A DNA stretch of 64,000 nucleotides from Sympetrum striolatum (taxonomy: Eukaryota > Arthropoda > Insecta > Odonata > Libellulidae): positions 39,775,393-39,839,392 of the forward strand of contig OX388350.1 in NCBI GenBank assembly GCA_947579665.1, in the 5' to 3' direction. The notes below the pieces were generated by a model. That model had not been told where the DNA came from, searched no databases, and saw only the letters and a program-made list of their open reading frames with translations. Every line of letters begins with the position of its first letter. Within the stretch, counting starts at the first letter, position 1. This document shows, piece by piece, positions 56,819-64,000 of the stretch. Position numbers and translations under genes: made by a program.

Positions 56819-56895
56819 TAAACAGATGTGAAAAATAGGGACATGACTGGGACTCGAACCCCGGTATCCCACTTTCCAGATACTTTTATTTTCCA
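56819..56895 (-). mobile_element. tRNA-derived SINE, family 2 (5'-truncated)
   Basis: The minus strand reads GGAAAGTGGGATACC, then GGGGTTCGAGTCCC (56849-56862, a good B-box), AGTCATGTCCCTATTTTTCA and CATCTGTTTAGAAG. The plus-strand copy at 30630-30690 has the same order. The A-box half is not recognisable. Confidence 0.65.
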
Positions 56896-56934
56896 ACAGA
56901 AGTGGGATTCACTTGAAAAGAAGTAGGGTTTACA

Positions 56935-56976
56935 CGGCGTGGTAGTTCAGCGGCTAGAATACTAATTTGGAAATAG
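56935..56976 (+). repeat. 5' half of a tRNA-like sequence
   Basis: GGCGTGGTAGTTCAGCGGCT and AGAAT form an A-box-like segment (TAGTTCAGCGGCTAGAAT), but the downstream half of a tRNA is missing. It could be the head of a truncated SINE or a tRNA fragment. Confidence 0.4.
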
Positions 56977-59946
56977 AGATGCATAAAAATTCGTTTATTT
57001 CAGTAAATACTTATAGTTAAACATTTTATTTTCAAATGATTATATTACTTGCTACGCAAAACCATCAACTAGCTATTTTACATACTAACTACTAGACTAT
57101 AAAATCAAAATACGCAGTGTACAGAAAGTTTTCAACTACACACCAAAAATATTCTCACTGAATTATAAAATATTTCAATAAAATAAAATAAAAGGCGTCT
57201 TTTAGTGGAATCCTATCATAAAAAAGTACAGAAAAAGAGAAGAAATAGTACTTACGTAATAGTCTAAAATAATTAGGAAGCACAACCTGTGTAATTATAA
57301 TTCCATAATTCATTTCATACCATCAACTTCACTCCCAGAAATCTGTTGTGCTAAATAAATATTGTGGAGAAAGTTTTATTTCTTCTCTTTTTCCGTTTTT
57401 ACGAAATATTTCTTAAAATTGAAGATTTATTTAATACATGAAAAGTAAGAGGAACCTCAGGGAAGTACGTATACAGATTCCCTTTCAAATAGTTCAGCGA
57501 AGATAGGGAATGGCTAAGAAAAGAATTTTAGAAAGACTAACAAGGAAAGACTGAAGGAAAAACTAAAGTCTACTCGGCCTGGATAGCCAAAATAATTCAA
57601 TGGTATTAGTAGATACACGTGGTATAAATAGATAAAAATCGTATTAATAGATACACAATGGTACGCCTTCACCCAACCAATTTTTCAATCTCATTAACTA
57701 CTTAAAATACTTCTAAAGAATAGGGCAGTAGTATTAAGATAGCCACGATCTCGCGCTGACTCAAAGAATTTCGATTCTTCAAATTGACCATCAACATCAA
57801 AAAGCGCCAGAATCTCAGACAAAAAACAATAAAACTGTCACAATAAGATAACTAACAATTTATTTAGCTATTTACAAAATTAGGGCACAACTTTGGGAGG
57901 AGTTTATTTAAAGGATCGGAAGGCAGGCAAATCAGCAGATGGCAACATAATTCAGATGTTAGAATAAGTTGGTTGAGAATAATCCACCACAGTACCAACA
58001 TGATCACTGAAGAAAATAACCATTACATAACGAATATTTTCTTCAATTATTCGCATCTTTTAGCCATCAAAACTGACCAACAGCTAAGAAAAGAAAACGA
58101 TGATTTTGCGCGTTTTTCATAAAACATTACCGCTGCGTACTTCTTCACATAGACAGTGTCCGGATAAAACATATGATAATACAAAATTTAATAACCTGAG
58201 AATTAATTAAGATATTTATTGGCGGTTTGAAAATACAAGTACGGTAACTGAAATGGTATATATATATATGTATTATTTATATAATGGTATATAATTTAGA
58301 TAGCACCGTATTTATTGCTAAGATGTACCTTTAAAGGTAGCTAGCTATCCGACATAACTATATTACTGCTATACAACTGAATTATGATTTTAAAAAAACC
58401 ATAACCTCATTTCTTCATGAAAAATATTGAAACGATGATAGAAAAATCATTCCTAGAGCGCTGTAATAAAAAATACTATTAATTCTTTATTCGTTTCAAT
58501 AAAACTATGTATAAATAGCGAGTAAGGGTACATTAGAAAGTATAGTCTATGCAATCTAAAATTCTAGTCTCGCTTTTGATTCTATGTGAAAACTTAAAAA
58601 AAAACATAAAAACCTTTCATTAAATTTCACCTAATTTACAAACAGTTCGCTAGGTAACGGCAAAGGTTAAAGCAACGAAAAACATATATAATCCATCCTG
58701 TTTATCAAACGCAATTGAATTGACCTTTGAGAGCCTTTAGGGACTGCTCGACGACTGTAAATGAATTAAATTTCCAAGGCACTTTCTGTTCTCAGAAATG
58801 ATACTACACGAGGCAATTCTAAGTTATTTCATTTACTAAACGGAAAGACGAAATGAAAGTTTCATTTCCTCTGAAAACCTTCAAAAACAAAGGGAAAACC
58901 TTCGTTTGACTAAAGCCTATGGCTTTGTGGAAACACTTTCGCGTTACTTTAATGGAAAAAGCTTGAGTGGAAGTGGGCGGCATGAAAGGTCAATAGTTGA
59001 AGCTTGCGGAAAATTGGTCCATGTGTCATTTACACCACGAAGAGGATGCTGTGAAGTCCCTTGTGACAACTGAAGCGAAGATATTAACCTTTAAAGGCCA
59101 ACGGGGATCATTTTCGCCCGCAAAAATAGCACCTGCCGCATTGGCGTAGTCCTTTTGGCAGGAGATTGCACCTTCAGAGGCACCTAAATGGTCTTCGGCC
59201 GCAATTATAAATAAGTGGCACAAAATCACGCCGAGAACGAACGTAAACTTAAATGGCTTAGGTTAAACTCTTTAACGTCAGTAGGAACGATTATGACGAT
59301 ATACTAGCCACAATATTCCATTTGAAACAATCTTACTTTTTAAGCAAATTAAACACATGAAATTAAAGGATTAACAGGGAATCAGCGTTTGATTTAAACG
59401 GAAGATTCTTCGGAATATGCGAGTTACAGTAGTAAGAGCCAAGAGGACAATAGGGTACATACGGTTAACAAAAAAAGGATAAGCAACCTTCCTTCGGAAT
59501 TGAGCAATCATATTTTAAACACGTTATGAATTAAATAAGAATGGAAATTTTGAGGATTTCTATATAATTTGGAAGGTGCAACTGGTAGAAACGATTGATG
59601 AATGAAAATAGACCAAAAATGGAAAACAAAATATCACACAATTATTAGCGCAATTTTGACGTATTTCAGATTTCAACATTATTTACCTAATAAATTAGAA
59701 TATTAGGACAATAAATGGGCAGCCAAATCTTATTCATAGGAACGTAAGATATTATGTCGGTCCTGATGTTAGTCACAATTAGGTACTTTTCTAATATATG
59801 AGGGATACTGAAATTTTATCGAGGAGAAGAATTTTGGGTTTCCATGTAACGAATAAAGAAAGTTTTCATCTTTGACTCTCATCCACTGCTCTTTCTACGA
59901 AATCTTCCTAACTATAAGCAGCGAAAAACGCTCTCGTGGGTTTCTT
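56977..59946. other. no gene recognised
   Basis: Long AT-rich stretch. A TA microsatellite lies at about 58257-58270. The 58920-59230 part is less AT-rich and has a 67-codon minus frame (59026-59229) with no known domain. Confidence 0.5.
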
Positions 59947-59957
59947 CAAAAACAACA
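59947..59957. repeat. target-site duplication, left copy
   Basis: CAAAAACAACA here and at 62429-62439 immediately bound the LINE, the direct repeat expected from target-primed insertion. Confidence 0.85.
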
Positions 59958-60216
59958 TCATCATCATCATTGTGCTTCTGTCCGCGGACAGGTCTCAACG
60001 GAACTTGCTCCTCCAGGCATCTCTATCCTGTGCCTCTCTTTTTAGAACTTGATATTCTTTTCCTTGTTTTAAATCAGTCAGCATTCCGAATTTTCTTCTT
60101 CCTCTTTGTCGTTTCCCCTTGATCTTTCCTTCAAAAATCGTCTTCTGTAGGCAATCTGCTCTTAGTATATGGCCTATCCATCTTGCTTTCCTTTTCCTTA
60201 TGTTTCCCAAAATTAC

Positions 60217-60912
60217 TCATTCTTCTCCAACCCTCCTCAGTACCTCTTCATTTTTTATCTTGTCTTTCCAACTTATTTTCTCCATTCTTCGCCATAGCCA
60301 CATTTCAAAGCTCTCTATGTATTTTTCTTCTCTCCTTCTCAATTTCCATGTTTCGGATCCATATAACACAATACTCCAGATAAAACACTTAGCAAATCTT
60401 TTCCTTAGCTCCATCTTGATGTTCTTTGCTGTCAAAAGATCTTTTATCTTCTGGAAGGTTGCCTTTCCCTGAGCTATTCTACTTCTTATTTCCTCTGTAC
60501 AACTTCCATTAGATGTGATGGTGCTTCCCAAATATTTAAATTTCTCGACCTGCTCCAATTCCTTCCCATTCAACTTAATTTGTACTGGGCCAGCCTTCGT
60601 TGATATCTTCATCACCTTCGACTTTTCAATGTTAACTTTCATTCCATATTCCTCTCCTTTTATACTGATTTTCTCTACCATTTCTTGCAGCATTTCTTCA
60701 CTCTCTGCTATCACAGCCTGATCATCTGCATATTTAATGGTTTTCATACTTTCTCCTCCTACCACTATCCCTCCAATCCCCTCCAAGGCTTCCTCTACCA
60801 GTTTGTCACCATATATATTATACAAAATTGGTGACAGGCAACATCCTTGTTTCCATGTTTCCTTTATTTCCATGTTTCGGATCCATATAACACAATACTC
60901 CAGATAAAACAC
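60217..60912 (-). pseudogene. duplicated RT segment plus C-terminal region
   Basis: This 231-codon frame starts in the junction filler and repeats the RT from QGCCLSPILYN through YADDQ (60722-60733) to VLYGSETWK. It then continues into the natural downstream sequence (SFEMWLWRRMEKISW, NEEVLRRVGEE). It therefore restores the order palm-thumb-C-terminus in a different frame from the longer segment. Confidence 0.85.
60342..60850. repeat. 509-bp tandem duplication, unit 1
   Basis: Matches 60866-61374 base for base by eye except 60620 (G) versus 61144 (A), a change inside a CG pair. Fifteen bases (60851-60865) separate the units and look like a slipped copy of the unit start (TTCCATGTTT). Confidence 0.95.
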
Positions 60913-61904
60913 TTAGCAAATCTTTTCCTTAGCTCCATCTTGATGTTCTTTGCTGTCAAAAGATCTTTTATCTTCTGGAAGGTTGCCTTTCCCTGAGCTA
61001 TTCTACTTCTTATTTCCTCTGTACAACTTCCATTAGATGTGATGGTGCTTCCCAAATATTTAAATTTCTCGACCTGCTCCAATTCCTTCCCATTCAACTT
61101 AATTTGTACTGGGCCAGCCTTCGTTGATATCTTCATCACCTTCAACTTTTCAATGTTAACTTTCATTCCATATTCCTCTCCTTTTATACTGATTTTCTCT
61201 ACCATTTCTTGCAGCATTTCTTCACTCTCTGCTATCACAGCCTGATCATCTGCATATTTAATGGTTTTCATACTTTCTCCTCCTACCACTATCCCTCCAA
61301 TCCCCTCCAAGGCTTCCTCTACCAGTTTGTCACCATATATATTATACAAAATTGGTGACAGGCAACATCCTTGTCTTACACCTCTGCCTATGGATGTCTG
61401 CTTCGTCTCATCTCCCCCTATCCTCACCACTACTCTTTGTCCTTTATAAAGTTGTTTTAATACCCTCCTATCCTTCCAATCCACTCCAATTTCCTTTAGA
61501 ATCACCATCAGTTTATCCCATTTCACCCTGTCAAATGCTTTCTCGTAATCAATAAAGCAGATGAACATCTCTCTGTCTACTTCTAGTACCCTTTCGCTCA
61601 GCATTCTCATGCACCCTATTGCATCCCTTGTTCCCTTTCCTCTTCGAAATCCAAACTGGTCCTCTCCCAAGTTTTCCTCTATCCTAGTCTCAATCCTCTT
61701 CATTATTATTCTGGTCATCATCTTTGTCACATGCGCCATAAAACTGATTGTACGGAAATCTTTGCAAGCTTGAGGGTTATTTTTCTTAGGCAATGGCATC
61801 ATTATTGTTTTCAGAAAATCCTCAGGCCATTCCCCTGTGTCATATATCTTGTTAGCAAGATTAGTGATTCTACTAATTGCACCTTTCCTTAAGGCTTTCA
61901 ACAC
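60864..61904 (-). pseudogene. RTE-like reverse transcriptase (truncated by duplication)
   Basis: A 346-codon open segment. Motifs in order: QFGFRRGKGTRDAI, FIDYEKAF (motif A Asp), GRGVRQGCCLSPILYN (motif B), IKYADDQAVIAE (motif C; YADD encoded at 61246-61257) and KFKYLGSTITSNGSC, ending at VLYGSETWK. The catalytic Asp residues are intact. It resembles RTE-type LINE reverse transcriptases that prime on nicked chromosomal DNA. It stops where the second duplicated unit ends, so the C-terminal region is out of frame. Confidence 0.85.
60866..61374. repeat. 509-bp tandem duplication, unit 2
   Basis: Partner of 60342-60850 at an offset of 524. On the LINE sense strand the single difference turns a Ser codon (TCG) into Leu (TTG), consistent with deamination of a methylated CG in this copy. 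Confidence 0.95.
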
Positions 61905-62440
61905 CTCTGCTGGGGTTCCATCAGAGCCCTTATTCTAGTCTTATTGTCCCTCAGGTCTCTTATTGCTCTCTCAACTTCATCTTTCAAAATCCTTGGACCC
62001 TTCGAATCCTCCTCGCATGTCCTTTCATCCTCTAGCTCTACACTTCCATTGCATTCATGTGTACAGTACAGTTCTTCTATGTACTCCTTCCACAGAATCT
62101 TAATCTCTTCCTCATCTGTAGTTATTTTCCCATTTTTGTCTATCATTCCTTTCTTACTTATTCTTCTATGGTCTCTCTTAGTTAGACATCTTGCGGTTTT
62201 ATACATTTCTTCTATTTTCCCAGTCCTCTCCAATTCCTCTATCATGTGGCACTGTCTTTTTATCCAATCCTCTCTGGCTTTATCTGTCTCCCTCCTCAGC
62301 TCGTTATTTAGCTTCCTGTATTTTCTTCTCCCATGTTCTGTATTATCACATTTCCACTTTCTTCTTTCTTCCATCTTGTCTATCATTTCCTGAGTGATCC
62401 ACTCTTTTTTATTTCTTTGGCTTCTCTCCAAAAACAACAC
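61898..62440 (-). pseudogene. LINE linker upstream of RT
   Basis: An open frame rich in Lys, Arg and Glu (EMIDKMEERRKWK, LNNELRRETDKAREDWIKRQ), typical of the helical segment between endonuclease and RT in RTE-like LINEs. The last codons (about 61935-61910) show a frame change relative to the RT: DGTPAEVLK is readable in the next frame. The first four residues come from flanking DNA, not the element. Confidence 0.75.
62429..62439. repeat. target-site duplication, right copy
   Basis: CAAAAACAACA, identical to 59947-59957. Confidence 0.85.
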
Positions 62441-62727
62441 AAACCCTTAAAAGGAACCAAAAAGGTTTTGTAATGGGTGTCAGTCTGCGGTATCGCCAAA
62501 TTGTATTTATATGTATAAACTTGTGTCTCACTGGCTGTATAAGATTCAGGTGCAACCCATTCGATTTTTTTTAATCCGACTGTACTACAAAAATGCATTA
62601 TTAAATATAGAAAGGAAAGAATAACAAACAGAGGAGGGGAAAAAAGCTTTGCTTCGAATGATTCCCAACCTACTAAATAGTACTGTTAAAAGTGCTACGA
62701 TAGTTAACGTCTTTTCGCACATAGAGG
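62440..62727. other. unassigned; open frame on minus continues the pre-insertion site
   Basis: A minus-strand frame (about 62595-62457) reads through WVAPESYTASETQVYTYKYN and PQTDTHYKTFLVPFKG without stops. With the LINE removed it would terminate within a few codons in the left flank. I do not recognise it. It may be a fragment of another repeat. Confidence 0.3.
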
Positions 62728-62806
62728 CATGTCCCCCTCGGGAATCGAACCCGGAACAGTTTTCAGAAAGGGCGAGGGGCTATCCACTTGGCTATCCGAG
62801 AACCCC
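62728..62806 (-). repeat. tRNA-derived SINE head or tRNA pseudogene
   Basis: The minus strand has GGATAGCCAAGTGGATAGC (A-box side, 62781-62797) and GGGTTCGATTCCC (B-box, 62740-62752), with GTTCTC/GGGGAC able to pair as a partial acceptor stem. No sensible anticodon stem is evident, and there is no T-run terminator immediately after. It resembles the SINE head at 13566 in the A-box (TCTCGG.TAGCC.AGTGG) but has a different body. Confidence 0.6.
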
Positions 62807-64000
62807 TTCACATGCTACATGTATAGAATTACAGGAGTGGAACAAAAGTGAGAATACGAAACACGGTAGGGGGCGTTTAATCCTCACTGACGTTGAGGTA
62901 GGCCCAGTGGGTGGTTATCTGTAGACGAATTACGCTGTCCGAAGAATCACGAGATGGCACGGCGCCTACGATCACAAGACCCCATCGATTGAATATTGGC
63001 GTCGGTGCAACGGTAGACACGCGGCTTCGGAGCACTCCAAAGAAGATGACGTCAATGACCTCAACACACGCACCGTAGAATTATTAATGGCATACCTCGT
63101 GGTTAGGGTACATTTTTAATAGGTGAGCCATCAACGACTTTCTAAGAAATTATTAATGCAATGGTCCCGTGCACCCGGGGGTCCGCGGTGAATTAAGGAG
63201 GGTGAAAATTTCCACTTCGACAAGGTCCTGGACCTCATCTGCATCATTTATGCATTGGGATCGCTTACCGCGAAAGAGCGAATAAAAATTTCAAAGGTAT
63301 TCTAAACGTAAGTCGATGAACTTGGGCTTATTTACGCTGCTTTAAATCGACTTTCCCTTGGTTGACCAGAAGTCGGAGACACCGGATCATCGAGAAGAAG
63401 ATGACGTTAAGAAATTGTTAAAATAAATAATATAATAATATTATAATAATGTTTCAACTCCTATTACGAGCTAGCGCTTTACGAAAACTTGGATTGAGCA
63501 GCTTATGTTTGGGAATCAAAATAATATACTTAAGTTCGCAATGCTTTCTAATAGTAAAGGTCAGTCGTGAATTCAATGAAGGCGCGTTCTATGGTAATTA
63601 TCAAAACATATTTGAAAATATTCAAATTTGAAACATTAAAAATATGGAAATCTGTATCAGTCGACATAAATACGTAATCAACCCAATTATAAAATCGAAA
63701 TCAATGATATTATTCTAAAATTGAAACGAAAAATCAAAGCATTCGAAGAAATTCGACATTTAAATCGATCCTATTCAACAATATGAAGAATAGATATTAT
63801 TTGACGATAAAAATATTCGATAGTAAAAAATTGAAACAATCTAAATTAATTAGACTGTTTTCTTTCATGGTGCAAGAAGAGATTCAGTTTAAATGGTTGG
63901 ACTTCAAACTACATTGTCCGATTTACTGTACGAATTTAAGTAGTCAAGGATACAAAACTAAAGCAGCCAAACGATAAATGATGAAATTGGCTTCCTAATA
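62807..64000. other. no gene recognised
   Basis: Bases 62860-63260 are GC-raised, with a CRE octamer TGACGTCA at 63048-63055 and a G/C-rich stretch at 63165-63190. No coding exon was recognised. The rest to the window end is AT-rich with unremarkable short frames (63449-63631, 63783-63977). Confidence 0.4.

Larger units (their letters stand above)
59958..62428 (-). mobile_element. 5'-truncated RTE-like LINE with internal duplication
   Basis: Minus-strand order: linker upstream of RT (62428-61930), RT (about 61910-61375), a 509-bp duplicated RT-to-thumb segment, the C-terminal region (60340-59995, ARWIGHILRADCLQ) and a 3' end in an ATG repeat (59958-59976). There is no endonuclease domain, so it is truncated at 62428. 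An 11-bp duplication flanks it exactly. The frame is broken near 61905-61935 and again by the duplication (unit plus filler is 524 bp, not divisible by three). It is a recent, dead-on-arrival insertion. Confidence 0.9.

Noticed and set aside
60119..61773. Several plus-strand frames of 60-149 codons between 60119 and 62397
   Set aside because: Antisense shadows of the minus-strand LINE; rich in Ser, Phe and Leu with no domain of their own.
62990..63060. tRNA gene near GGTGCAACGGTAGACACGCG
   Set aside because: An A-box-like string is present but there is no B-box or cloverleaf.

Overview
This is eukaryotic, AT-rich, repeat-dense DNA. It is most likely from an arthropod, probably an insect, judged from the retroposon families and the overall texture. 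I recognise no complete host protein gene: there is no run of coherent coding exons with a known domain. The only intact conventional gene I can defend is a tRNA-Glu (anticodon CTC) at 36784-36855. Everything else that can be named is mobile or repetitive DNA, or short regulatory-looking and GC-raised islands in otherwise featureless sequence. The window reads as an intergenic region or a long intron.

Retroelements. A 5'-truncated LINE with an endonuclease/reverse-transcriptase-type RT (RTE-like) lies on the minus strand at 59958-62428. It is bounded by an 11-bp target-site duplication and ends in an ATG-type microsatellite tail. It carries a 509-bp internal tandem duplication. A relic of the same clade sits at about 26290-26650. 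A decayed CR1/Jockey-like LINE runs on the minus strand at about 14550-16380, and a related 3' tail is at 43910-43980. At least seven copies of one retroposon 3' end (ending in a form of AATAAAGTCC) are scattered through the window. A second 3'-end family has two copies (about 18609-18804 and 47108-47410). tRNA-derived SINE-like copies occur at 13566, 25500, 27120, 30601, 56819 and 62728.

DNA-type and foldback elements. A roughly 1-kb composite repeat occurs three times (5166, 6216, 32349). It has a 5' hairpin, a TG microsatellite and two internal units of about 317 bp. A MITE with TATAAGCCGAG-type ends occurs at 18526-19064 and 37107-37620. A minimal 76-bp Tc1-like MITE with TA flanks is at 40829-40904. 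hAT-like ends are at 28496 and 31095. Several large foldback elements occur (8096, 8687, 11283, 21528, 34242, 52555).

Most notable: at least ten places share a core of the form CUGANGA, a small stem-loop, GAAA and, in the better copies, a palindromic ACCGGU. This is the hammerhead-ribozyme core arrangement. The stem II sequence differs between copies but pairing is kept. One 625-bp foldback (52555-53179) carries four of them. The pattern fits the small hammerhead variants associated with Penelope-like retroelements, though most copies here show an extra U after the core and look degenerate. A six-unit degenerate tandem array with a pol III B-box-like GGTTCGA in every unit (45030-46080) is the second unusual structure.

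Long stretches between these items hold nothing I can name; they are listed as such.
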